Positions 1-11,056 of a DNA stretch of 64,000 nucleotides are shown here, in pieces. The notes under the pieces were generated by a model. It saw only the letters and a program-made list of their open reading frames with translations, searched no databases and was not told where the DNA came from. How positions within the stretch are numbered: position 1 is the stretch's first letter; the number at the start of each line of letters is the position of its first letter. The DNA is from Heterotrichella gracilis (taxonomy: Eukaryota; Sar; Xanthophyceae; Tribonematales; Xanthonemataceae): positions 1 through 64,000 of the forward strand of contig JAULBX010015644.1 in the NCBI GenBank assembly GCA_032358255.1, written 5' to 3'. The translations under genes were made by a program, and so were the position numbers.

Positions 1-121
1 CGCGTGGGATCAATAGATGGTTCAAACAGTGCCAGGAAAGAGCTGCGTGGCGCCGCATGTGCAAGACTGACTGCTAACCTGGCTATTTTGCTGGAATGCA
101 TGTAACTACTAACTACTACTA
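1..121 (+). mobile_element. LINE 3' end (reverse-transcriptase C-terminus, stop, 3' UTR)
   Basis: Bases 3-77 read as the last residues of a non-LTR retrotransposon polyprotein (…INRWFKQCQERAAWRRMC…) followed by a TAA stop, then a short 3' UTR ending in a TAACTAC-type simple tail at about 121. The same protein end and tail recur on the minus strand at 18231-18540, and degraded versions lie near 32448-32625 and 41330-41372, which marks it as a repeat family. The W-F-x-x-C…W-R ending is typical of LINE reverse transcriptases. The 5' part is outside the window. Confidence 0.75.
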
Positions 122-689
122 GGTCCATCTCAGGATCTCAGTGAAGGCCTCATCTTCGGGACTGTCACGCGGCACGGCAATCCCCGGAAGAAAAACGGAC
201 TTTGGCGGAACTTCGTCATCTGTACTTCTGTTCTCGCTGTTTCTTTGAGACAGTCGTTTTGTTGTTGTTTAACAAGCTCAACAGGTTGCCAGCAGTGCCT
301 GCAACGACACCGATCAGGCTGTTTAGCAGCAATTGTGGCGTCACCCCTTGACCCATATCCCATGCATATGATGTAACCACCGCTTTGAAAGTGAATTGCA
401 AGTGGCAGAAACGCACAAAGGCTCTTTCAAACTGTAGAGACTGACTAGAGCGTTTGGTCCAGTGCCTGGCTTTGTATTCGTACAGGTTTGGCTTAGCTGG
501 CACGGATTCGATAGGGAGTGGGGCTATGGCTAGGCTACTAGCGGAGGTTCAGGCTTCCATGCCTCGCTCGGTCACCCCAACACGCTGGAACTTTTGAAGG
601 AGAGTGACTAGAAGACTTCTTCCTCAGCAGTTTCGTCACCAGCAGTCCCGGATCCGTTCCGGGGACTGTGTATTGCTCCCAGCTGCACC
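122..689. other. Upstream region of the GT61 gene, no gene seen
   Basis: I see no supported coding region between the LINE end and the ATG at 690. Short open frames lack splice sites and coding character. It presumably holds the promoter and 5' UTR of the glycosyltransferase gene, but no clear TATA box or other motif could be assigned. Confidence 0.4.
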
Positions 690-3600
690 ATGGAGGGACC
701 CTCGTGGCTAGCTGCGTGGCTAATACTCCTGTCCTCCTGCCACCTCATACACTCGGACCTCCTACATCCGGCCCGTGATGCTTCCTCTTTGTATCAGCGA
801 CCTTCGTTAACCGGCCACTTGGATGACAGCATCCAGTCTGGGATCACAATTGGTGGTGTCCAACCCCCAGGGGGTGTAGGGAGACACGAAGAGGGGTGGA
901 TGCGCACGAGGAGGATGCTGCAAGAGCAGGTATGTTCCTTCTCTGCATGTTGAGGTTGCTGTGGGGACACCGGTTGTACATTTTGCTTTGCAGTCTAGGG
1001 GCGCCTGTTTGCCAGTGCATACCTCCCAGGGCATGAGATCCGCTCCTCTCAAGGAGGTGCACGCGTTTTTTCAAGCTGCTGCAAACTTTCCACCATCATA
1101 CTTGGTCCATGGGTTCCTCAACTTTCTTGCCGTAAACGTGCGCAGACAACGTGCATTTTAAATCCCCCTTCATTTCAACACAATATTTCTTTCTTTTTAC
1201 TATAAATCCATGCCTTACCAAAAAAGATGTTTTTTCTAAATTCACAGGACCAGCTGCCAGAGCTGGCGGCTATACTGAGGCAGAGCAACAGGAGTGCGGG
1301 GCGCGCCGCACAAAAACCCTTGTCGACCCTAGAAGGGTACCGCGTAGGGTTTCTGAGCCAGATGGCGCGCAGGGTGGTGCGCCCAGAGAAGGGTCTTCAG
1401 GTGCGGTGGTTTTAGGGTTTCCATAATTACGTTTTAGGGTTAAGCGTGGGGTGACGGTCTTGACGTTTAGGGGTTTAGGGTTTAGGTTTTGGATTTTTAA
1501 GTCAAATGGCGAGTACAGGGTTGTACACTTCTGAGGAAGTGTTATCGGAGCGTCGGGTTTAGGTTTAAGGTTTGTATTGAGAAGAGTGGACAGTATCAGT
1601 GCATGTTAGTTGACTGGGGAAACCCTTAGGTTTGTCCGTGGCATTGCATATATTGGCGCTTGGTGCTATTGCATTCCACATGTGGGGTGGGAACCTGGCC
1701 CCCTGTCAGCTCTCTACTGCCTTTCCACACGCCATTTCTCTTGATCCTGCCACCCACTCTTTTGATTTCCCCTTCCTGCAAATGTGGCAGGCCCAAATAC
1801 TACTAAAACCCTGTAGTGTCTAATAATGATATGCTTTTTCACTGAAGTGTATCAATATCCTACTTGTTCCACGTTGTGAGGGTCTGTTGGTATTCCTAAC
1901 GCTCACCAAACCCCTTCAAGGATGATTACAAGTGCGGCCAAGCGATTTACTGCCTCCAGTTGAAAGGAATTGAGAAACACCAAGCCACCTTCCGCACCGA
2001 ACAGACATGTAATTATAAAGCCAATCCAAGCAAATGGGCACATCACAACCATCCAATCCGCTCTAAATCTCTACTGCCCTCCCCAGGCGCTCATCAACCC
2101 CTTTATGTACGACTACAAGTGCGGCCAGGCCATAGACTACCTCCAGTTTCGGGAATTTAAGGAAAACCACACCACCTACTGCAGCGAGAAGAGCCTGTCC
2201 CAAATCACGTGTTTCCACAATGCCAAAGGATACACGCCCACAGACCAGTTCTGCAACATCAACAATATGCAGGTTGACATGGATAGCAACGGGCATGTGA
2301 CATTCAGCGTGCAGTGTGAGGCAGTGGGCAGCAGCAAGCTGAGCCTGGATGTGTTCCCGCCATCGGTGCGCGCAGCAGGTTCGCCCCAAGGATACCCCAA
2401 ACCCTAGCTTGAAACCCTAAAACCTAAACCCAGAACCCTCAAGGCAAGCTGAGCCTGGATGTGTTCGGGCCATCGGTGCGCGCAGCAGGTGCGCCTCTAA
2501 TGTTACCCTAAACCCTAGCTCCAAACCCTAAACCTTGCTTAGGTGGATGTGTTCTCTAGCGCAGAACCCTAATCCAGTCCAGAGCCTGGATGTATTTGCG
2601 CCATCTGTGCGCGCAGCAGGTGCGCCGCAAGGATACCCTAAACCTCTACTTCTAACCCTAAAGGCTTGCTTAGGTTGGATGTATTTCCTAGCTCAAACAA
2701 GAGCCCTAAACCCTCCATCCAGGCATGGCTGATCTGGTCCCCGACCCCACCTTCAACATCACCACGGCGCTTGCCAACCACAACCCTACATACCACACCC
2801 TAAACCCTCGATCCTGAACAGGGTACCAGTACAATCTTCGTGCCTAATCCTACGTGCGCACCACTGACTCCTAGATTGCATTCTCAGGTATGGCTGACCT
2901 GGTCCCCGATGCGGACTCCCTCAAGTGTGACGCCACCTCCAACACCACACACCTAAACCCTAGACCCTAAATATGCAGGCATGGCTGACCTGGTCCCCGA
3001 CGCCACCTCACTCAAATGCGACGCCACCTCCAACACCACCACCATGCTGGTCAAGCGCAAGCCAGACGGAACAGTGCTGCAGGCCATCTCCGAGGCGTTT
3101 TCGTATTACGTCACCCTGGGGGCGATGCACCAAGTCAGCCACAGGTGGGGAAACCCTAGGTTTTGAACCCTGAAACCCTAAACATAAATCCTAAAGTACT
3201 AGGCAGCTGGAACCCTGAATTACGTCACCTTTGGGTGCAGCATGTGGTTTTGCCACTCAGATGGCCCACTACCTGCAAAAACACAGTACTGTATTTTAGC
3301 GTTCATGTTTTAGAGTTTACGGCTAGGTCTGGATTAGTGGCCCCAAAGCGGTCCGACACGGAGTGATGCACCTTAGAAAACCCTTCAGGAAACCCTTCAA
3401 ATAGCCTCCAAACCACTGCTGAAAACAACCCTATCCCCGCAGCGTGCCCCACCCGCCCCAGCACCCAGCCCCCAAGGCGGTCAACCACCGGGTGATCCTA
3501 TTGGACAACGCACCAGACGGTCCCCTGTTCTCCCTATGGCAGAACCTCACCCAGCATCGGGTGGGGCGGGCGGTGCACTTTGCGCACGACCAGAAGAAGG

Positions 3601-6523
3601 TTTGCTTCAAGAACGCGGTGTTCACGCTGCCGCACTCGCCCAGCCCCTTCTTCCATCCAAAGGTGAGGGTGTATGGAGTGGCATGGGGTGTATAGAGGGC
3701 CATGTAATGGTGTTTGCCAAATGTTTACTACAACCCTAATGCAACATGCCCTAGTGGGTGGGGCGGACTGTGCACGGTACACAAGACCAAAAGAGATTGT
3801 GGTTTAAATCTGCGGGTTTCACGCTGCCGCACTCGCCCAGCCCCTTCTTCCATCCCAATGTACGTGGCGAGAAGCAACGTTTCCACCCTGGCTCTCTGTT
3901 TGCCAAAGGTTGAGTGAAACCCCAGTGCAAAATTCCGTAGTGGGTGGGGCGGGCGGGGCGCACTTTGCGCTTACCAGAAGGTGGTCTTCACGCTGCCGCG
4001 CTCGCCAAAACCCTGACGCCCACCCTACGTCGGCTCCCAAAACCCTAGCTCAACTCCCAACTCTACTGCAGGTGGCGCGCATTGGGGCGCTGCTGCGGCA
4101 ACGCGCGCCAAGTACTTTCCATATCAAACCCTAGCGCAGAACCTGCGTGCTGGGGGATTCCCCGCGCATGGGGCGCTATGCCTGATCCAAAACCCTGCTG
4201 ACTGCCCTCTTCAGGACCCCAAAACCCCAGCTCAGATGCAAACTGCATGCAGGTGGCGCGCGTGGGTCGCTACTGCCGCCTCGTATGCTCCATGAAAACC
4301 TCAACGCAGACTCTGCGTGCTGGGGAATTCCCCCCGCATGGGGGCGCTATGCCTGATCCAAAACCCCGACTACCCCACTCGAGACCCCAAAACTGTAACT
4401 CAACTCCCAACCCTAACGGAGGTGGTGCGCATGGGGCGCTACTGCCGCAACGTGCTTGATCCAAAACCCCAACGAGTACCCTACTCAGAACCCCAAAAAC
4501 CTAGCTCAGCTCCCAACCCTAATGCAGGTGGCGCGCATGGGTCGCTACTGCCGCACCGTGCGCCTCATCCAAAACCCTAACGCACACCTTGCACTGGCTT
4601 TCAAAACCCTGATGTAATGCAAACCCCAATGCAGGTGGCGCGCATGGGTCGCTACTGCCGCAACGTGCGTCTCATCCAAAACTTTGTGACCTGGGCTGGG
4701 CAGGTGCTGACCCGGTCCCTGGTGAATGCCCCCCCTGTGCGGTTCAAGGGGAAGAACGACCCTGTCATCATCACAATCTTGGATGATTTGAATGGCACCC
4801 GATGGGCCAACCAGGTGGGCCATGCAGCAGTGGGAAGTCATTTTATAGTCCTCGTGAAAGTAGCTAAAATATAGTGGCATGACAGAAACAGTTATTTCCA
4901 ACCTTCATCCATTGTAAGATGGGACAAAATCCCACCTTGGTCGGGGGACATAATGGGTTGTCATCTTAGTGATCCGGTCCCTGGTGGATGTCCCCCCTGT
5001 GCGTTTCAAGAGGAGGAACGACCTCGTGATCATCACAATCTTGGATGACCTCATCGGCACCCGATGGGCAAACCAAGTGGGTACCATAGGGTTTAAGGGA
5101 CATGTGATTGAGCATAACGGGACGCACGTAAAAAATGTGCTTTTTATGTTTGAACAATGCTCTGTACTTATGTAATGTGTTTTGTCTTTTTGCTTACAGG
5201 AGAGGTTCATTGAGCAGCTGCGCACGTCTTGGAAAGGCCACGTGATTGAGCGCAACGGGACGCAGATCAGCATCCAACTCATGGATGTGGTCAAGGAGGG
5301 CGACGTGGCGGAGCTGGTGCGTGCAGGAAAACCCTAGGGTTTGATGTGAGGGTTTCTTAAAACCCTCCATGGAAACAAACTAAATAAGAATGCCATGTCT
5401 GAACTACGAGAGCTTTGCAAAGGGGCAGGTACCCTATACTCATGTTCACCCCCTCCTCGCCACTACATATTCCCCTTGTGCAGGTGTACCCCGCCCGCAC
5501 CACAGACATTTAGATCGCCCACTGTTGATTTTGCAGAAATTATTGCACTGGCCGAAAGCACTAAAGCATCGGTCGAAAGAAGCGGTATTGTGTGGTTCAC
5601 TCATTTCCCCCTAATCCGCAGGTGTACGCCGCCCGCACCACGGACCACCACGGACACCACGGACTTTGATCGCCCCACATGGCGATGCGTTGTCGCACCT
5701 GCTGTGGCTGCCCCAGGGGTCACTAAATAAAGAAGAAAAAAAGGACAAACGCTCCATGTCTGAGATACGAAGGGGCGGATAGTCTGCATCCTAGTCACCC
5801 CCTCCTTACCACTACATATTCCCCTTGTGCAGGTGTACGCCACCCGCACCACAGACATTTTGATCGCGCCACATGGCGATGCGTTGTCGCACCTCCTGTG
5901 GTTGCCCCAGGGGGCGGTGGTGATTGAGCTGCACCCACTGACCACCAACCAGCTACCCTACCGGAGGGTGTACCGCTACCTGGCGCGCCTGCTCAACCTG
6001 GTAAGGGTTTTGGGGGGATATTTCTCATTTGGTTGGGGTTTTTGTAGGGTTCTGGCACAGTAGCTTGTCATCCAGCTACCCGCATTGACCACACACCACC
6101 AAACCTACACACCGGGAATTGAATACTTCACTTCATAAACTATAAGCCCTAAACCCTACACGCCGCATGCGCAGGTGCATTCCAGGGCGCACTCAAACGC
6201 ATGGGTACCTGAACCCTAATGCATGCACCAAAAACCCTACACGCCGCGTGCGCAGGTGCATTTCAAGGTGCACAGGGAGCTGAACACCAAACCCCACTCC
6301 CTTCACCCTAAACCCTACATGCCGCATGTGCAGGTGCATTTAAGGGTGCATTGGGAGCTGGGCACTATACCCTAAACCCTAAATCCTACACGTGCGTGCG
6401 CAGGTGCATTTCAGGGTGCACGGGGAGCTTGATGCCGATGGGGGGCTGGTAGTTTCCCAGATGGACCGCCTGCTGGGCGTGGTGGGCACCAGCATTGACC
6501 TGGTGCAGCAGCTGCGTTACTGA
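690..6523 (+). CDS. GT61-family glycosyltransferase (DUF563), 9 exons
   Basis: Predicted exons: 690-929, 1248-1400, 2087-2378, 2979-3144, 3443-3662, 4635-4814, 5200-5316, 5833-6000, 6404-6523; all phases close and give about 551 residues, normal for the family. Residues 1-22 form a hydrophobic signal peptide or anchor (MEGPSWLAAWLILLSSCHL…), so the product probably enters the ER/Golgi or is secreted. Exon 5 carries VCFKNAVFTLPH, like the conserved Cys-Phe segment of GT61. Exon 7 plus 8 give ERFIEQLRTSW…DILIAPHGDALSHLLWLP, matching the 'IxxPHGAxLxN' and 'ViELhP' core of GT61 enzymes (EOGT and plant xylan xylosyl/arabinosyl transferases). Family role: transfer of a sugar to a protein or polysaccharide; donor and acceptor cannot be read from sequence. 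Cysteines in exons 3-6 fit a lumenal enzyme. Almost every intron contains partial copies of adjacent exons, so alternative products are conceivable. Confidence 0.85.
1917..2945 (+). repeat. Partial copies of GT61 exons 3 and 4 in flanking introns
   Basis: A degraded copy of the exon 3 start lies at about 1917-1990 (DYKCGQAI… encoded with changes). The exon 3 end plus donor (…CTGGATGTGTT…GCGCGCAGCAGGT) recurs at about 2447-2490 and 2578-2622. The exon 4 acceptor plus start (CAGGCATGGCTGA…) recurs at about 2724-2780 and 2886-2945. CCCTAAA-type tracts separate the copies. Only the chosen exon versions keep a full frame with matching splice phase. Confidence 0.85.
3745..4012 (+). repeat. Two decayed copies of the GT61 exon 5 end
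   Basis: The stretch GGGTGGGGCGG…CACGCTGCCGCACTCGCC of exon 5 (3565-3660) recurs at about 3745-3860 and 3938-4012 with deletions. Neither keeps the reading frame throughout. They lie in the intron just downstream, as expected of duplications spanning the donor site. Confidence 0.85.
4072..4634 (+). repeat. Four tandem copies of the GT61 exon 6 acceptor and start
   Basis: The motif CAGGTGGCGCGCATGG with following TACTGCCGC recurs with exon-like starts at about 4072, 4253, 4422 and 4528 before the complete exon at 4635. Spacings are about 181, 169, 106 and 107 bp. Each copy ends in intron-like sequence containing AAAACCC tracts. Confidence 0.9.
4968..5125 (+). repeat. Copy of GT61 exon 6 3' half and part of exon 7
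   Basis: Bases 4970-5079 repeat the second half of exon 6 with an open frame (IRSLVDVPPVRFKRRND…), a preceding CTTAG and a following GTGGGTA donor-like site. Just after it, about 5090-5125 repeats part of exon 7 (CATGTGATTGAG). The entry phase does not match exon 5, so simple substitution for exon 6 would shift the frame; it could still be an extra cassette or a pseudo-exon. Confidence 0.75.
5484..5725 (+). repeat. Two copies of GT61 exon 8 start
   Basis: GTGCAGGTGTACCCCGCCC at about 5480 and GCAGGTGTACGCCGCCCGC at about 5618 are copies of the acceptor and start of exon 8 (5833). The second continues through the CCCCACATGGCGATGCGTTG active-site segment to about 5725, with a small internal expansion that disrupts the frame. 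Confidence 0.88.
6175..6403 (+). repeat. Three copies of GT61 exon 9 acceptor and start
   Basis: GCGCAGGTGCATTTC-like segments begin at about 6175, 6256 and 6334, each about 70-80 bp apart and separated by CCCTAAA tracts, before the complete terminal exon at 6404. Confidence 0.88.
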
Positions 6524-6639
6524 CCCCACAGGGTATGGGAGAGGCAGGGGGCACCGATGGCACAACCCGCTTGGAACAGCCTGTTGTTGCACAGGTGTTT
6601 GGGGAGCTGGAATCCCACCAGGGATTTACATCGGTCCTG

Positions 6640-6830
6640 TCCATATGGGATCCTGGGTGGATTTGACTGCTGGGGTTGGTGGGCACCAGCATTTGACCTG
6701 GTGCAGCAGCTGCGGTACTGACCGCGCGGGGTATGGGAGGGACAGGCGAAACCACCTGATCGGGCAGCGTGGCATGGGCAGTGGCTAGTTCAACTCGGGA
6801 CAGACTTGGGCATCAGCATAGACCCGGTGC
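6640..6830 (+). repeat. Copies of the GT61 last-exon end downstream of the stop
   Basis: The segment GTGGGCACCAGCATT…GACCTGGTGCAGCAGCTGCG of exon 9, including the post-stop GGGTATGGGAG, recurs at about 6678-6745 and again, more decayed, at about 6800-6870. These lie after the stop codon and are untranslated or intergenic. Confidence 0.8.
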
Positions 6831-7739
6831 ACGCCATTGGGTTTCAGGGATCCCAATTAACACGATGGGTATGCGGGAGGCAGGCGAAACCACCTGGGCA
6901 GCCAGCGCACCATTTGAAAGGCAGCTGGGAGCTAGCTGGGGAGCAGGGCAGCCAACGCTGAACCCTAAACCCTAGCTACCACGGGGTGTGGGGGAGCCAG
7001 ACAAAACCAGCTGGACTGCTGTCAGCCAGTGAGTGAGAGAAAACGAAATAGTTGAAGTGCTTGTGCTTGGTCTTGTAGCTTTGCAGTATTGTGCATTCGT
7101 TCCTGTTGAAAGGGCCGTTTTTTCCTTACCTTGGTCCACAGTTGGATAAGCCTAGAATAGAAGTTTGCTTAGGATAGACTAGCTGCGCCGTGCAGCTATC
7201 ATACCTAGTATTGTGTGACACAACTACCCTAGGTAGTCCTATGGCTTGAGGCTGTGTTAGCTTAGCTATTGGCCTGCGCTGTGTTGGGGCCTATTAGGGT
7301 TCAGTGAACCCTAAACCCATTGGCGCATGCACTGTGCCAGGCCCTACGATAATGCTAGTGAATTCACCATGCAACTTGTGCACTCCGTGTTGAAGAACCC
7401 TTGACTATGAATCCAACTCGGTCTGTGTTATACATTTTCCAGAGGCATGCAAGGTACCCAACAAGACACATTGGCTGGGTAACATCCAAGTTGTGGTCTG
7501 CTTGCAACAAAGTGTGGTAATTTTAGGTTGATATCCAGTTGAAATCCTTGTTGAAACCCTTGTAATATATCTGCCAGCTGCTCCAGGAGGCTTCTGCTGG
7601 TCCCATGCATATGCATGACGTGGGGACTCTGTGGACTCGAGAGTCTTGAAATCCACAGCAATCCCAGTCTCACACCTAGCCAACACTGTTGCTGCAAGAT
7701 CCCTGAGGGCACTGCCCCCTGTGTCTCCACACCTTTGGC

Positions 7740-7958
7740 TTCTAGAAAGCACGCAATCAGGAATCGAGCGGGTTCCGGAACCATCTAGTCGCAGCAACCT
7801 CCGAAACAGGAGCGCTCGCCAGCTGGCATGGTGCCACTTGGCATGTCTCTTGCAACGCCACGTCAGCAGCGAACACTGTGGATGCATCTCGAGCCTTCTG
7901 AGAGGGTTCCAGAATCGATCACTCTTCTTGGCGAGAACGTTCCTTCCGAGCACTATAA
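7740..7958 (+). promoter_or_regulatory. Heat-shock promoter: HSE cluster and TATA box
   Basis: Inverted TTCnnGAA units occur at 7740-7747 (TTCTAGAA), 7773-7780 (TTCCGGAA) and 7907-7914 (TTCCAGAA). A GAAnnTTC unit with an extra TTC lies at 7935-7946, followed by TATAA at 7954-7958 and the HSP20 ATG at 8119. Heat-shock elements are alternating GAA/TTC units bound by HSF trimers. Their density immediately upstream of an HSP20 gene supports heat-inducible control. Confidence 0.85.
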
Positions 7959-8118
7959 GAGCAGCAAACGCTGTCGAACTACCATTTAAACATCTCGTTT
8001 ACACAAGCTTACTTGCTATCTTTTGCGTGCCAAGCTATTCTTGCAGTCTATCTGCTGACCGCTACTGGTTCTACTCCAACCCATTCCTGAAAGCTTTCAA
8101 AACCCCATCACCAGCGCA

Positions 8119-9360
8119 ATGGCTCTCTCAAGGGTGTTCAACCAGGACGACTTCTTCGCCCCTTTCTTCAGCGGCCTGCCATTCAGCCGCGACCTCGTGC
8201 CTGCGCCAGAGGACCGCTCCGTGTTTGCCAGGAACATCCCACTTGATGTGGTCGAGGTGGGTGGTTTGTCAGAATAGATTGCAAGCTTGCGTATCCAGCG
8301 TTGGACGTGCAGGATGGATGATGCCTTGTTTGGGTCGTGCATCATGTTGTTCATCACGCTATTTGGTTTTGTTTGTCTGTAAGTAAGAGCTGGCACCTCA
8401 CTTTTCCCGCGCTAGTTTCCTGTGCTGGGTGCATATTCCGCGAGCTACGTCACAGACTGCTAGGGAAACAGTAATCTTAGTTTTTTTCCGAGCACGGCAC
8501 ACCCTTGTTTGCCTCTCCAGCTGCTTCCTTCCCATTCTACAGCACCTCTCACCCGCCTGGCATGCTTGCATGTGACCAAACCCCATTGCCTGTCACGTCG
8601 CATCCCACGTCAGACACCTCTCACAGCGTCACTCCGCAACCTCCCCACCACCCACCCACCACAGCCACCAATACCATGAACCCTTGGATCACCATCTCCT
8701 CACCCTGTGCCTCCCTTTTTGCAGCAACCCAACCAGTTCGAGGTCAAGGCCGACATTCCGGGGGTGAGCAAGGAGAATATCAAGATCAGCGTGGACGGCG
8801 ACGTGCTCCGCCTGAGCGTGGAACAGGAGAAGGAGGTCAAGGACGAGGGGGAGAAAGATGGGTACAAGTACCACCGGTACGAGCGAGCCACCAGCTTCGC
8901 GGGACGTGCCATCAGGATGCCCGATTCGGCTGACACCGAGAATGTCAAGGCCAAGTATGTGGATGGCGTCCTCACTCTGGAGATCCCCAAGCACGAGGTA
9001 CGTTGTCACTGTTTTAAGCACTTGATTTGGTATCCTTATTTGCTGCTGCCACCTATCTGCCTGCCACACACTGCCTGTGCACACACATTGCTCCAAAGAC
9101 ATGTTCTTCAACTGCAGCCCAGCCCTTTGTACCCTTTGCTACTATTGCTGCACTGTGTCCAGTGGTCAGCATTCTGTAGGGTATATAGTGACTGTACAGT
9201 AGCTGTGCAACAACATACTCTGCATGTGCACCCTGTTAACTTTCTGTGGACCACTGCAATTACTGTTTGTTCCATCTCAACACCATGGGTCTTGCTGACG
9301 AGTGCTTCTCTTGCCTTGCAGACCAAGAAGGACCGCTCCCGCCACATCGCCATCGAGTAA
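8119..9360 (+). CDS. Small heat-shock protein (HSP20/alpha-crystallin), 3 exons
   Basis: Exons 8119-8256, 8725-8997 and 9322-9360 join in phase to a 149-residue protein. Residues 1-45 are the variable N-terminal arm (MALSRVFNQDDFFAPFFSGL…). The alpha-crystallin domain begins at about residue 47 (QPNQFEVKADIPGVSKENIK) and holds the class signatures SVDGDVLRLSVEQE and the end strand motif DGVLTLEIPKHE. The protein ends RSRHIAIE. There is no clear targeting peptide, so a cytosolic class is most likely. Small heat-shock proteins form oligomers that bind unfolding proteins without ATP. The upstream HSE cluster fits heat induction. Introns here are free of exon copies, unlike those of the neighbouring genes. 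Confidence 0.96.
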
Positions 9361-10347
9361 GCTCCACTGGAGGCAGCACTGAGGTCTGATGGCTATTTCA
9401 AGAGTGCAAACCTGAAGGCAACATGCACAAGTGGCTTCAGTGGCTGCCTGTGAAGTACTATCCATCGAGCAAGATGTCTGGAAGGAATGTTTGAGGGTGG
9501 GATGCGTGCAAAGTTCCTTTAGAATATCTTACAAGTTATTTTTCAAGTTTGCAGTGCAGCGTCAATGTTGGGTTGAGTAGTATGCAGATTGCTGTTGACA
9601 AACTACCGATTCCGCGCAATAAAGTATGAACCAAATGGTGCTACATTGGTAGGAAATTGCACGTCACATCAAGCCAAGCGTCCGGTTTTAAAAGCGAGAC
9701 TGCCACTCAAACTAGCAGCTGTTTTGGATGGTTCATATTATAATATTATGTCAGGTAGCACACCATGGCATGTACTGTGTGTTACATGTACAATATGCCG
9801 CATAGGCTATAGCATCCTTTTGCTAGTCACAAGTGTCTTGCAAGTACATGCCAGGCAAGTACATGTCTTGCAAGTACATGTTCCCAATGTCTTTGGGCCT
9901 CTGGCTCAGCAGTTGGCATTGTTTACTGTAGTAGAACTTTGAAGACGTGGGCCGTCGGGCGCCGAGCGCTCCATTTTGTAATAAAACTTGCACCCGCAGT
10001 GGGTTGAGCACTTTTATACTCGACAGTTGAGTCTGACTGAGTCTCAGAGCATCAGATGCCCTAGATCCTATAGAATATATGAATCTATGAATGACGGCGT
10101 AACCCGCCGTTTCATGGAATGCAATGCACTGCTGCGTGCGCCGCTGCGGCAGCAGCAGGACTTGATGTTAGCGGAATCAGCTGATCATTGTCGCCGTACT
10201 GTCGACAATGTGTGGAATCATGGACCACCAGTGCATAGCCTACTATCACTGATAGTATTATGATAATGCTGCGGCACCATGGCATCATGCTGCGGCATCA
10301 TGGCATGGTATCTGAAACGCTGCAAACCACTGGCAGGATGCATGTGG
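9361..10347. other. HSP20 3' region and intergenic sequence
   Basis: No supported gene. The first few hundred bases are probably the HSP20 3' UTR. A small direct repeat (CTTGCAAGTACATG, CAGGCAAGTACATG) lies at about 9838-9880. Nothing else could be assigned. Confidence 0.4.
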
Positions 10348-10635
10348 CATCATGGCATGGTAGTACTGCCCCATCATGGCATGGTAGTACTGCCCCATCG
10401 GCTCCCACGGTGGCACGTCACATGTGGCGTGGTGGCACCCCCATAATATGGTGGCACCCCCATAATATATTATACCCGGTGCAACAGTAGTCACTAAGTC
10501 TAGCCTCCAGTGCCATCCTGGCCCATATACCCGGTGCAACAGTAGTCACTCAGTCTAGCCTCCAGTGCCATCCTGGCCCATATACCCGGTGCAACAGTAG
10601 TCACTCAGTCTAGCTGTGCCATCCTGAGCTGCTGA
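10348..10635. repeat. Cluster of short tandem repeats (24, 19 and 55 bp units)
   Basis: Three adjacent arrays are visible: a 24 bp unit (ATGGCATGGTAGTACTGCCC) twice from about 10348; a 19 bp unit (GGTGGCACCCCCATAATAT) twice from 10431; and a 55 bp unit beginning TATACCCGGTGCAACAGTAG at 10471, 10526 and 10581, the last copy shortened. The cluster lies between the convergent HSP20 and cardiolipin synthase genes. Confidence 0.9.
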
Positions 10636-10759
10636 TATCCTGAAAAAATTTTGCCACGTACATCTCTAGCGGTCCCCCAGGGCAGGAATCCTCAATCACA
10701 GCCCTACAGCGCTGGAGAAACCCAAAAAGAAAGGAAATGCAGTACAAGGCAGCAGATGC

Positions 10760-10985
10760 TTCGAGAAAATTTCAGGATTTTCCGCGCCAAAAAGGACCCA
10801 GGGCCAGACATAGAATGCCCCCGTGGATGGGACCCAAAATGCGATAAAGCTCGTCAACTGCAGGGCCATGTATGCCCCTTCAAGGGGTTACCGTGTGCCT
10901 GGGACCCAAATGTTACCCCAAATGTGACCCCCATCCTGCCACCGGCGCACCTAGCTGAAAAACTGCGTCCACTCGCTGATGAATA
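10760..10985 (-). repeat. Decayed copy of the cardiolipin synthase last exon
   Basis: Read on either strand, this segment follows the order of 11057-11250 (TTCAGGAT…CGCGCCAAAAAGG, later CTTGCTGATGAA-like) with many changes. It sits just beyond the stop codon of the minus-strand gene, the same pattern of 3' duplication seen behind the GT61 and CREST genes. Confidence 0.65.
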
Positions 10986-11056
10986 AAAGTTTTTTAAAAA
11001 CCTGCACAAGTGGAGTAGGAGAAGCGCAGCAAGCTTTTAAAGATGTGCTGCTGGCC

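Noticed and set aside
7631-8386. A 251-codon open frame over the HSP20 promoter and first exon
   Set aside because: It is out of frame with the clear HSP20 coding exon, overlaps the heat-shock elements and TATA box, and has no protein-like composition or homology that I recognise.
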